Below, in pieces: positions 1 to 9,979 of a stretch of DNA of 64,000 nt. The notes below the pieces were generated by a model. It was not told the DNA's origin. It ran no database searches and saw nothing but the letters and a program-made list of their open reading frames with translations. The DNA is taken from positions 124,001-188,000 of the forward strand of contig CP137868.1 of assembly GCA_034406715.1 (NCBI GenBank). The letters run 5' to 3'. The stretch's first letter is position 1. Each line of letters begins with the position of its first letter. A program made the position numbers and the translations under genes. The DNA comes from Rhodotorula mucilaginosa (taxonomy: Eukaryota; Basidiomycota; Microbotryomycetes; Sporidiobolales; Sporidiobolaceae).

Positions 1-1
1 C

Positions 2-841
2 CCGGCGGTGCCCCTCGCTACGATCGAGTGCACGCCGACGCCCTCGCGGGCTCATTCGCCTGCGCATCTCGGCGGTGATGATGACCTCCACGGTGCCGAA
101 GCTTTTATCGCCCATGCGGTCCGCGAGGGGCGTTTCGCCGGAGGCGTACATGCACCGGAAGAAGAGGAGGAAGACTCTGGAGCCGAGACCGAGACGGAGC
201 ACGACTCGGACCGCGCAGCTGGCTGGACGAGGTACTCGCTCGCCGCTCCGGAGAGTCGACCCTTGAGACTCGACTCTTCGACTTCCTCCGTTGCGACGAC
301 AATCACAAAGACGATGGGCACCTTTTCGCCCATCACGGGATCGGGATTGACGACGCGCGGCGTTCACTCGCCGACAACGACGCTACATCGGCGCAGTTCT
401 TCCTTCTCCGGTCCGCATCACTTCCCCCACCACCACCACGAAGAGCACGGCCGACCTCTCTCTCACGAAGAACGGATCATGCTCGGCGAACAACGACCCT
501 CCTCCTCCGCGGTATCTGCGTCGATTCAGTCGGCGGCGGCGCATCATGGAACTGCAGCTCCGTGGGGTGGCGACGTCGACTCGTTCGAATTGGCACTGAA
601 CTACTGGAAACGGATGTGGCGACGTCTGCGCGGGACGACCGCGGTGGGCGGCGGCGGCGGGGCGACGTCCACAGCAGCAGCAGCAGCAGCGCCTTCGACG
701 GTCGCTCTCTGGTCGGGCGCTGACGGCCACGAGTTTCGATCAGTAGCGGAATCGCCATCACCATCGGCGGCGCCCTTGCGGCGGAAGCAGCAGAAGACGG
801 TCGATCTGCTCGTGCCGGAGGCTCGTGTCGGTCGAGTCTGA
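2..841 (+). CDS. 3' end of an unknown gene (partial)
   Basis: An open frame enters from the left edge and ends at a TGA at 839-841, giving about 280 C-terminal residues. The sequence is low in complexity: an acidic stretch rich in Glu and Asp near the start, Ser/Thr-rich segments, a His-rich patch (HHFPHHHHEEH) and Gly and Ala runs near the end. The one more ordered piece is a short basic, aromatic segment, FELALNYWKRMWRRLRG. I do not recognise a family. It could be the disordered tail of a larger regulatory or membrane protein. No start codon is assigned because the gene begins outside the window. Confidence 0.55.
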   Translation, partial: PAVPLATIECTPTPSRAHSPAHLGGDDDLHGAEAFIAHAVREGRFAGGVHAPEEEEEDSGAETETEHDSDRAAGWTRYSLAAPESRPLRLDSSTSSVATTITKTMGTFSPITGSGLTTRGVHSPTTTLHRRSSSFSGPHHFPHHHHEEHGRPLSHEERIMLGEQRPSSSAVSASIQSAAAHHGTAAPWGGDVDSFELALNYWKRMWRRLRGTTAVGGGGGATSTAAAAAAPSTVALWSGADGHEFRSVAESPSPSAAPLRRKQQKTVDLLVPEARVGRV

Positions 842-1233
842 GCTTTCCCTCTCCTTCTTTTGCAGAATCAGAATAGCTCACCAGATCAGAGCGAGATTCA
901 AGAAAGAAGTCAGCCCCGCTCCGTTCCATGTGTAGAATCGTAGTTTCGTCGTGCTCTCTCTGTTCATGATACACGCATGTAATTCGCTTCTCTTCGTCCT
1001 ATCGTCATTCTCCGGTCGCTCCCGTTCCCCTCTACTCTTCGAAGGAGAGCCGCGACGAGGGCTCGAGACTGGTGTTTTCGCCCATGTTCGGCTCCTCTCA
1101 CGTTGAATAGCAAGCAAGCAAGCATCGATATCAGCCTTCTCCGAGTCTCGCTGCTCAAAACCCCCTCCGCCACCACACTACGAGCGAGCGAGGCGCCCCG
1201 ATCCGCCTAACGCAAAAGGAGACACGAGACGGA
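842..1233. other. Intergenic, convergent 3' ends
   Basis: About 390 nt between the stop of the left-edge gene and the stop of the Rec114-like gene on the opposite strand. It should hold both 3' UTRs. I see no ORF with family resemblance and no RNA gene. Confidence 0.5.
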
Positions 1234-2614
1234 TCAAGCGCCGCCGCCGCCGCCCAACAACGCATCCTTGACCGTTCCGACGAGCCGGTCAAACCCTTCT
1301 TCGAGAAGCGCGTCTTGCAACAACTTGTCGAGTTGGTCCGGTTCGAGCGCGAGCAAGGCAAGCGAGGCAGTCTGGTAGGTCAGGCGGTCCTCCACGTGAA
1401 GAGGAGTCGGGTTATAGCTCGTCGCCGTCGTCGTCGTGGTCGTCGTCGCGGCGAAGGGGGCGGTGGGAGCAGGAGGTGAGTTGCTGGCGGCGGCGGCAGC
1501 CAGTCGGGGCAAGAGAGAAGCGAGGGATCCGCTCCTTCCCAGCAGCATCGCTGCTCCTCCTCCTCCCGTGGTCGTAGTTGTGATCTGTTGCGGTTGGTGC
1601 TGGTACGGCTGCAAAAACCCTCCTCCTCCTCCTCCTTGTCCTTGTCCTTGATGGCTGTAGTAAGGCAGTCCGTTGTCGACGACAAAGGACGACCGAGCTG
1701 CGTTCAGAAAACTCGGCGGCCGTGATGAGGTACTCCCAGGAGGAGGAAGAGGAGGCGGGTACTCTCCTTCCTGTTTGTAAAGCTCGTCGAGACGTGTACC
1801 GCCCATGCCGCTGCTACTGCCCGAGGCCGTGACTGTCGCAGCGTGCCTGGCTCTCTTGGCTCGCCGAGTCGCTAGCTGGTTCTGCTGACTCTGGCTCTGC
1901 GGGGTTGCGAGCGGAATCGACGAGTGAGGAGGTTGTCCGGTACTTTTGCGTTTCTTCTTCTTGCTGCTGCTGCTGGTGGTGGTGCCAGGAGCATCCTCCG
2001 CGGCGAGATGCGTCGTCCGGTGGTCGGTGGTGGTGTTGGTGGTGGCCGATTCTGCTGCAGGTTTGACGGGGACGAGGACCCTGATGGCGTCTACGAAGCG
2101 TTCCCTCTCTGCAGTTGAGGTGAATTTGGCCTGTACGCGACGAAACTCGGCGGCGGCGGCCCGGGTGCCAAGGACGAGGTATCGGAGTCCGAGGACTGCG
2201 TCTCTGTAGACAGCTTTGAGGGGCAGTTGGCCCTTGGGGGTCGCGTGTGCGAGTCGAGGGTCGGAGAAGCTGGCGAGGTCGATCGAGTCGAGCAAGAGCG
2301 GCGGAGCGGCCTGAGCAGCCTGAGCAGCCTGGGCAGGCGTGCGATCGGTACAAGGGATCGTACGTGACTTGGAGGAGGAGCTGATCCGGAATGACGACGG
2401 CGTTAGAGGCAGTTGGGTAGTTTGAGTACTTTGCTTGTAGCTGGAGGGCGAGGCGTGGCTGGGTATAGTGGTCCCACTCGACTGCCAGTGGCTGCGTCGA
2501 GTCGGAGGGTGGTGGGGCCGAGCTGACTGTGCGAGACCGCGAGTACTTTTCGAGTTGCCAGTGGTGCGTGACGACGGTCGTGCTCGTGCTCGTGCTCGTG
2601 CTCGGTGCTTCCAT
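1234..2614 (-). CDS. Probable Rec114-like meiotic recombination protein
   Basis: Proposed exons, complement of join(1234..2328, 2369..2614), 446 aa; the single 40-nt intron with donor GTCACG is short and uncertain. The N-terminus carries HWQLEKYSRSR, like the W-x-L-x-R/K-Y-x-R opening of Rec114 PH-like domains. Further on, EFRRVQAKFTSTAERERFVD resembles the F-R-V-Q-F...E-x-A strand-helix part of the same fold. The middle is disordered (Lys-rich, Gln/Gly/Thr runs). The C-terminal helix PDQLDKLLQDALLEEGFDRL fits the position of the segment by which Rec114 binds Mei4. Known role of the family: a cofactor of Spo11 in making meiotic double-strand breaks. The assignment is motif-level inference. 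The gene is head to head with SEC11, 199 bp apart. Confidence 0.45.
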
Positions 2615-2813
2615 TCCCGTCTCTCCTATGGCAGCTGGTCAATGAGCGAGCGAGCGAGCGAGAGAGTGAGTGAGTGAGTGTAGCGAGTCCGCATGTGGGG
2701 GAGGCGCGGCTTCCGCGTCACGCGTTCGTGCTTCCGCGTCAGCCTTGGACGCATCTTTTCATTCAGTCTCGACGATCTCGACCTCGCCTGCACTCTCTGT
2801 CGACTGCGACACG
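2615..2813. promoter_or_regulatory. Short divergent promoter, Rec114-like / SEC11
   Basis: Only 199 bp separate the two start codons, so both promoters and 5' UTRs must share or overlap this stretch. It contains short GAGC/GAGT repeats around 2644-2680. No defined factor site was recognised. Confidence 0.5.
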
Positions 2814-3944
2814 ATGCTGCGCGACGAACTGGCACAGCTGAGACGTCTCGGAATCAGGCATGTACGCCCTATCCACACCCGCTTGCTCCGGAACACCTCC
2901 CTCTGACCTCTGACCATTGTCCGTACAGGTCCTCACGCAGGCGCTCAACTTTGCGTTGGTCCTCTCGACCGCCCTCATGATGTGGAAAGGGCTCGCAGTC
3001 GCATGCAACACCGACAGTCCAGTCGTCGTCGTCCTCACGTGAGCACCCCACTTGCCTCTCGCGGTTGTGACCCCCGCTGAAACTCCTCCACATAGCGAGA
3101 GCATGGAACCCGCCATCCAAGTAAGCCATCACTCGACCTGTACCTCCAACCTGCTGCTCACATGAAAACCCCACGTGCAGCGAGGCGACCTCTTGTTCTT
3201 GACCATGCCTCGCTCGACTCCGCTCTCCCACGGCGACATCACAATCTACAAGGTCCCGGGAGCTCCCATCCCCATCGTTCACCGCGTCATCGAAACCCAC
3301 AACGAGTACGGCGCGCCTTGTTTGCCCCGCCCGAGCAGCGAAACAAAAAAGCTGACCAAAGAAAACGGTGGTCCGCCCCCCTCCCCAGACCCAACAACAC
3401 GGATCAGTGGATCCTGACCAAGGGCGACAACAACCCCGTCGACGACGTCGGCCTGTACCGCGGCATGCGCTACCTCAAACGGAGTCACCTCGTCGGAAAA
3501 GTCCAAGCGTGCGTCCCCATCTCAGTCCTTCGCAACGAGCGACATCTGGCTGACGATGCTCGTCGTTCTTTTTCTCTTTTCTGGCCCAACCAGCTACGTC
3601 CCTTACGTCGGCTACGGCACGATTCTCATGGTGCGCGTGGTGGCCCCTCTGTCCCCTTTTCCTTTCCTCGGCGAGAACCCTCTCCTCCGCGCCCACAGTT
3701 TCCACTCATCGGTTTTCGGCGAGAAGAGAATGAGAAAGCGCTGACCCAGCTGCCAAACTCTCAATATGCTGCGCAGAACGACTACCCCAAACTAAAATAC
3801 GCCCTCCTCGCAAGTGAGTTGATCGCTCCCCGTACTTTCGGAAGCCGCCCGAAATCACAGTTGAAGGTGGCGGATTGGTCGTGCTGACCTCCCTTTCCTT
3901 TCTAAATAGTACTCGGCGGCGGAATCTTGTTGCAGAGAGAGTAG
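2814..3944 (+). CDS. SEC11: Signal peptidase complex catalytic subunit Sec11
   Basis: Exons join(2814..2861, 2929..3038, 3096..3120, 3181..3305, 3389..3508, 3594..3630, 3777..3813, 3910..3944), 178 aa, close to the usual 165-180. It is the serine protease of the ER signal peptidase complex that removes signal peptides from secretory proteins. A membrane segment lies at about residues 20-42. The catalytic Ser is in [12 protein letters not shown] (Ser55), the His in IPIVHRVIE (His95), and the conserved Asp residues follow in [10 protein letters not shown] (116, 121-122). The C-terminus is the short hydrophobic end [14 protein letters not shown]. All eight exons join in phase and rebuild the family motifs without gaps. 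It converges on the AlaX-type gene, with 198 bp between the stops. Confidence 0.95.
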
Positions 3945-4142
3945 CGCCACCGGGTAGCGGGGCCGGAAAGTGCAACCTGTACCAATACGTTCTGGCCCTG
4001 GCGCGCTCTCTCGTCAAAAGAGGACGTTCGCTGCCCGTGCCTCGCTCGAAAGTCTTGGGTGTGCGACAGGCAAAAGTCTAGCCAGACGATAACGCTACAT
4101 CTACGCACTTTTTTCGTCTAGCCCGTATTTCCCGGAGATTCG

Positions 4143-6011
4143 CTAGTTCCCGCCCGCGGCAGCGGCGGCAACGACAATCTGTTCCAACAACAGCTCATCT
4201 CCCTTTTCCCACCTTCCCGTAACCTTCCCTTGCCACCTCCCCTTGCCACCTCCCTTGATCCTCTCCTTGCCAAACTGCTCGACGACGCCTTTCCCCGCCG
4301 CAGCGACGGCACCTTCGTCCGTCCCAAAGATAAGGACGGCACCCCCGGCGGCGGCCGCTCCGGGAGAACCGGACGTAGCCCCGCTCGCGAGGAGAAAGAC
4401 ATACTTTTCCTGCTGAGGCTGTTTTGATTGGGTTTCGGCACGTTGTTTGAGCTCGAGGGCGACTGTGCTGAGAAACTCGAGCGAGTTGGTCGCGTCTTCT
4501 TCGCGCAGTAGAGAGCCCGTAATCGTCCTCGGTGCTGCTGCTCCTGCTCCTTCTTCTCCTTCCGAAGAAGCGCCGGCCTGAGAGGAGGAAGCGCGTTCCC
4601 AGAGGTCTTTGGCGACCCACTGCGCCAACTCGGCCTGCAAGCGCTTCTCGCGCCGTTTCAGGTCCGTCCCCGAACTGACCAAACCTTCCACCTTGTTGGG
4701 CAAGTCGGCGACAGCGCACCCCGCGTGGAGGGCGGCTTGTCGAGCGGGGGATTGGACCGAGGCGAGGTACGCGAGGACGCGGGACGACCCGACCGCAAAG
4801 TAGAGGCGCGTGTTGGTACCCCGGATGGAAGTCGTGTTGGGAGAGATGTAGAGCGTGCGGAGGTAGGAGAGGGAAGGGTAGTGAGTGCCGCAGCAGCTGT
4901 CGTCACGGGCCGAGAGAGGATGAGTTTACTGCCTTCTTCCGAACGAGGGCCTCGGGACATCAAGGGCGACCACCCCGACGACAACTTACGGGTTCTCGTC
5001 GAGCTGGTCAATGATGACGGTGCGCTGGACGGGCGGCCGCTCGTCGCCATGCTCGCCCGCCTTGTAATCGCTCGGAACGTGCTCTCCGAGCTGGACGCCC
5101 GTCTCCTCGTTCGCGAGCTCAAACTTGACCCGGATCGGGCGCGCCTCGTCGATCAAGTCGTTGCAGCGTCGCTGAACCGCCGCGATCTCTTCCGGGGTGA
5201 GGTTCCGCGGCAACTCGACGTAGTTGAGTTCGGGATACTTTTGCAACGACCACGAGAGCGTGCCGGCTTGGTATTCGTGCTCGAGTACCGCCGAGAGGAG
5301 CTGTGGCATCCACAAACGAAGCGTGTCAGGAGTTTGGCGAAAAACACCCATCGTAGACTGAGCAGGAAGAGGGCGCACATGCTGACCGGTGTGCTGGTCC
5401 ATCAGATCCCTCCGGCGGTCCATGTCGACTTCGAGCCGGACCTGCGTGCCGACCTCGAAGGGCTTCGACACGAAGTGGACCGCGTCGAGGTTGCGTCGAA
5501 TCACCTGCCGGACGACGGCCGCGGCGGATGCGCTCGAGGGCGAGTCCTGGCCGTCTGGCAAGAGCGGCACGATCCGACCCGTATCGCTCGGCTGACCGCC
5601 TCCCTCCGGGAAGAGGACCGTATCGGCGAGCTCGACTTGCCACTCGTCGCCAACCACGTCCTGCTCAGTCGGCGGTGCAGCGCTGCCCTTCTTCGGCTTT
5701 GCCTTGGAGGATTTCTTGTCCGCCCCACTCGTACTCGACTTTTGGACCTTGTCGCACCGGACTACACGGGTGACCAGAGTCGCAGCGAGCGGATCCCGCT
5801 GACAGTGCAGCATACCGACGTAGCGCTTGTCCGGCAACGGGAACGTCACGTGAGCATAGTGACTCGGCGTGGCGTCGAGGCGGGCGGCGAGTGCGGTCGC
5901 GGCCGAAGTGGAGGCGTCAGTGGGCATAGCGACAGCTGCCATAATGATTGACGAGCGAGCAAAGCGTCGGAGCGAAGAGACTGTCAGTGCCTTCAATCCA
6001 CGAAGGAGCAT
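4143..6011 (-). CDS. AlaX-type alanyl-tRNA editing protein
   Basis: Complement of join(4143..4896, 4990..5300, 5379..6011), 565 aa from the first ATG (6011), or 542 aa from the next ATG (5942). The family is a stand-alone relative of the alanyl-tRNA synthetase editing domain (AARSD1/AlaX) that hydrolyses mischarged Ser- or Gly-tRNA(Ala). The N-terminal beta-barrel has LFPEGGGQPSDTG. The zinc ligands are present: HxxxH in DQHTGQH (His207, His211) and CxxxH in CCGTH (Cys316-His320). A C-terminal extension ends in a segment like the Gly-rich DHHA-type tail (FGTDEGAVAAAGKGV). Intron 1 (78 nt) is a multiple of three and stop-free. The extra N-terminus from the upstream ATG is basic and amphipathic ([20 protein letters not shown]), like a mitochondrial presequence. 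Confidence 0.88.
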
Positions 6012-6182
6012 GTAACAGCGGACGCAGCCCTCTGCCAAGCAGCTCTCCGACTTCGATCACTGCAGAGGATCAGAGCCGTCGGCTGCACCGGCACAAATCA
6101 AAGGCTTTCCTGCGATTTCTCTGAATTGCAACTATAGGCGACAAAGATGCATTGGCAAAACATTGCGCACAGCCTTTGCGGA

Positions 6183-9033
6183 CTACCCGGCCTTGACTCC
6201 GGATCCGACCTTGCGCTGGGCCTGCCGCAGCTGAGTCTTGAGGGAAGAGACCTCGCTCTGGACCTGGCCGAGTTCCTGTTGGCGTACAGAGAGGTCAGCC
6301 ATACACACTCTCTTTCGAGAAAAGAGCGGCGGTGGACCCACCTCGAGAAGAGACGCCCGCGTCTTTTGCTCTCGCTTCTGCGCGTCCGACAACTCTTCCT
6401 GGAGGTCGGCGATCTGATCGCGCAACTCTTGCAGCTCGGCCTCGTCCACGCCGGAAGGCGCCATCGGTGTCGTCTCCGTAGCGGTCGCTCTCGTCGCAGC
6501 GGCGTCTCGCGCGGTCTGAAGCTCCTCTTCGAGCTGCGCCTTGTCCTCCTCGAGGGAGCTGATCCGCGTCTCGAGCTTTCGCCTTTCACCGCGCGTCGCC
6601 TCGAGAGATTCTGTCAAGCTGCGGAGGTAGTCAAGATGAGCATTGGGGCCGGGCTAGACCAAGACAAGAGACGACCTACTCGTTGAGCCGCTCGAGCATC
6701 GAGACCTCCTTCTGGGCGGACTGCTCAATGCGTTCCTCGAGTTCACAGAGCTGCAGGAGATCGGAACCGGTAAGTATAAGTATGGAAGCATGAGAGAGGA
6801 GCGCCGTGCGAGATATACCTTGGAGCTATCAGCCTGCTGAGCGTCCGACTGGGTCGCTTCTGCCTGCGCGCGGTCCTGAACGTGACTTTCAACCTGCTGG
6901 CGGAGCGACTCGCGCTCGCTCGAAAGGGCCTTGACTCGTGCGACCAACGCGGCAGTCGAGAACGGCGTCGAGGTCGAGTCGCGAGGCAACTCGCCCCAGA
7001 GTTCCCGGACGGCGACTTGATCTTGCTCGACTTCTCGCAGCTGCATCTCGAGGTTGTCGAGTCGCCTCTGCGCCTGCGCGAGCTCTTCACGTGCCGTCTG
7101 CTCCGCCGTGCGGGCACTCACCAAGTCGGCTTGCGCTCCGTCGGTGTCGGATCGCGCCCGGGAACGCAGTGCTTCAAGCTCCGTCTCGGACGAATCGCGC
7201 GCGTGTGAGAGAGTCGAGATCTCGGCGTGAAGTTCGGTGATGTGACTCGAGAGGCGCTCGAAATGAATGTCGAGGGTCGACGAGAGATAGTCGGCCAGGT
7301 CGTCCCGGTCCGAAGTATCGTCGAAAGCCGGAAGCTCTCGTAGCGACGTTCCCAACACGGGCCGCATCCGGTGTCGGCGAAGGACGTCCCCAATCGCTTG
7401 GGTGACGGCGCCTCGGTGGCGCGCTCCCGCGGAGAGGACTTCGTCAGCCCTCCGTGCGCCGTCTTGTTCTGCCGCCGCGAGCCGGTCTTCGAAGACCTTT
7501 TTCAGAGCATCGAGCTCGCCTTGCGCTTCGTCGAGTTCGTCCGTGAAATGCTTGATGTCACTGCGGGCAATCTCGAGCTCGTGCTCCAGTTCGACCGCCG
7601 TCTGCCGCCGATCCCCGTCGTCGCCGCCGGTCGAGGCGGCCGCGGCGAGTTGCGCACGCAAGTCGTTGGCTTCGGCGGCTGCCTCGTCGAGATGCGATCG
7701 CAGATGTCCCACTTGACTTTCTAGATCGTCGACTCGTCGCTGCGACTGCTCGACTTGCGACGCACCGGCCGCTTCCGTCCGAGCGAGCTCGTCGCGGAGG
7801 CGTTCCATCTCGCCACGGGCTCGCTCCTGCGTCTCTGCAAGCGTGCGTTCGAGTTGCACAACCTGCTGCTCCAGCTCGGTGCTTTTCGCCTTTTGCTCGG
7901 CGAGGTCCTGTTCGAGGCGGCTCGAACGGTCGGCATCGTGTCCATCGACTGAGCGGCCGTGACTGGCATACAGGTGCGCTGCCGAGGATCGGGCTGAGCC
8001 TGAAGCAGCTTGATCGAAAGCCGTTGAGCTGCTGGCGGCGGCGTCGCGATTTCGAAGCGCAGCGGAGAGCACGCCCGCGGTATGAGCCAGCAGTTTCGTC
8101 TGGAGTTCCGCCTCTCGAGCCGCAGCCTGGCTCACGCCCTGCTCGACCGCGTCGAGTTTCGTTTGCGCGAGTGCAAGCTGCGCTTCTGCCTGCTGCCGGG
8201 TTACGCGGGGTCGCGACGCGGTCAAGGGCGACGCGGGCGAGTCGTTCGGGCTTTCGGGAGCGGAGAGCCGCACGAGCTTGGCCGCAGAGTCGCGCAGCCT
8301 GGTTTCGACGGCGAGGGATCGTCGGAGCGAGACGAGTCGGGTCGACAAAGTCGCGTGTTCCTTGACAGAAGTTTTGTGTTAGTGCGCGAAAAACGGGACT
8401 TTTGTCGAGGAGACGTACCTTTTTGGTGGCCTGCAACGAGTCCCAATCGAGGATCTTGTACTGTGCCGCTTCGATGAGAGCTGCTCCGCTCAGCAACTCG
8501 ACCATCATGGCGTCCCTGCTTGCCGCGGCGGAAGAGTGTCCGTTCGCTGCGTCTCCGGTCAGACTCCCCGGCCGGACAACGTTCGCCCCTCCGACGACGC
8601 CATCCAGTGACCCGCGTGTTGAGTTCCCGTTCGCCAATGCACTCAGCGAGTGAGTCGAGGAAGCGGAAGGCGAAAGTGTGCGGCCGAACGGGAGCCTGTC
8701 GAGGTCGGGAAAGTCGCTCGCGCCTGTCGATCCCGCGGCAGAGGCAGGTCGCTGCCCTGCTGCAGACGTGTCGCTACCTGCATAGTGACTGCTTTGTTTC
8801 GTCGCGAACCAGCCTCGCCTTGCGTGGTCCTCGTCTGGCGGAGAAGTGGTCGAGCCTCCTGATGCGATACCGTTGAGGTCCGCATTCGAGTCTGGATTGG
8901 GAGCACTGGCTGTGCCCTGGCTGCCAAAGATGCGCCGCTGTTCGCTTCCCGTCTGTCAGCTCCCTAGATGATCGACTTCCAACCGATGAGACGGCGAGAC
9001 GGTGGTGGGGTAAAACGGGCCTCGGCTCACCAT
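6183..9033 (-). CDS. Coiled-coil protein with Uds1 (septation) domain
   Basis: Complement of join(6183..6275, 6342..6618, 6680..6750, 6819..8360, 8419..8952, 9031..9033), 839 aa. The fungal 'up-regulated during septation' domain covers about residues 145-210: ALIEAAQYKILDWDSL followed by TLSTRLVSLRRSLAVETRLR. The rest is mostly long coiled coil with heptads rich in Glu, Gln, Arg and Leu. The N-terminal 140 residues are Ser-rich and probably disordered. I infer the start from an ATG at 9031-9033 followed at once by donor GTGAGC; the 78-nt intron ends in GACAG and the next exon opens in frame as TGSEQRR. No other in-frame ATG sits at the head of this exon. The last intron (66 nt) is stop-free and a multiple of three. 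Role inferred from the family: septum or cell-cycle linked; no enzymatic motif seen. Confidence 0.8.
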
Positions 9034-9979
9034 GGCGCGCTCTGCCAGTCAAGGGCGGTCTCTGAAGACACAGGCTGCACAGCCGAGCGAGTGTTGGGCT
9101 ATCTACGCAAGGGTGCGCGAGGCGAAGTGATGTTAACAGAACAAAAGGCGAAAATAGAGAATGCAAAGTCGAGCTTTCTTAAAGCAGGAAGGTTCTCTCT
9201 ACGCGTTGAATCTTTGCTGTTTCTCGGTGCTGGAAGCCGGCTGCGGGCGATTGGTACGGGGAGTAGAGGCCGCGGCGAGTTGAAAGTTGCCCCGAAACCG
9301 AAAAAGAAGACGCCTGAGTAGAAGCGATGAAATAGACAACGATCTAGTGCTACAGCTTGCGCTGAGGTATCTTGAGGACAGGGGAAACACGACAACGCGA
9401 AGCGAGAAAATCGAGTGGACAGCGGCACTCGAGGCGAAGTTTCAAGCAGAGTCGGCGGTGGGGAAAAGCTCTACCGGGGTTACCCATCACCCCCAACCTT
9501 GCCGGAGGATGCCCGTCGCCACAGTAGCCCGAAAACCAAGCAGAGTCACTCGCAGCGGGTCGGTAAGGGCGAAGCCGACCGCCTGCCATTTCCCGACACC
9601 GGTGCGCAACAAGTCGTCTGCGCTCGACCTGGAACGGGCTCCGGACAGGAAAGGAGACCACGGCGAGCGCATGAGCACGCATACAAACACCCGATGTCTC
9701 CGTACGATGCCTCGTCGGGGCCAGCAATACGGGTCGAGCGCGAGCTGCGACGAGTCTCGAGTTCCGGTGCGCTTTCTCTGCAGCACTTTGCCGCTCCGCC
9801 ATCTTTCGCGCCGTTCTCTCGGCCATCGCGCGCTCGGGCTCGTGTGCGAGGGAGGAACGGAGATGCGTTCCAAGCTCTGCGGTCCGACGCAACTCGCGCC
9901 GCCACAACTCTCGGAAGAAAACCTACGTCAAAGCTTGGAAAGGGAAAGAAAGACAAAAAGGTGCATAGAGAGAGGAAGC
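9034..9979. other. Intergenic, possible small minus-strand gene
   Basis: This 946-nt stretch holds the promoter side of the Uds1 gene and the 3' UTR of alpha-tubulin. On the minus strand, about 9490-9870, two frames can be joined in phase through a 56-nt intron (donor GTATGC, acceptor TTCCAG) to give a tail ending GFRATVATGILRQGWG. No convincing start codon was found and no family was recognised. It may be a small unannotated gene or chance coding potential. Confidence 0.25.

Noticed and set aside
4725-5951. 408-aa open frame on the plus strand
   Set aside because: It is antisense to the AlaX-type gene, whose zinc motifs and introns show which strand codes.
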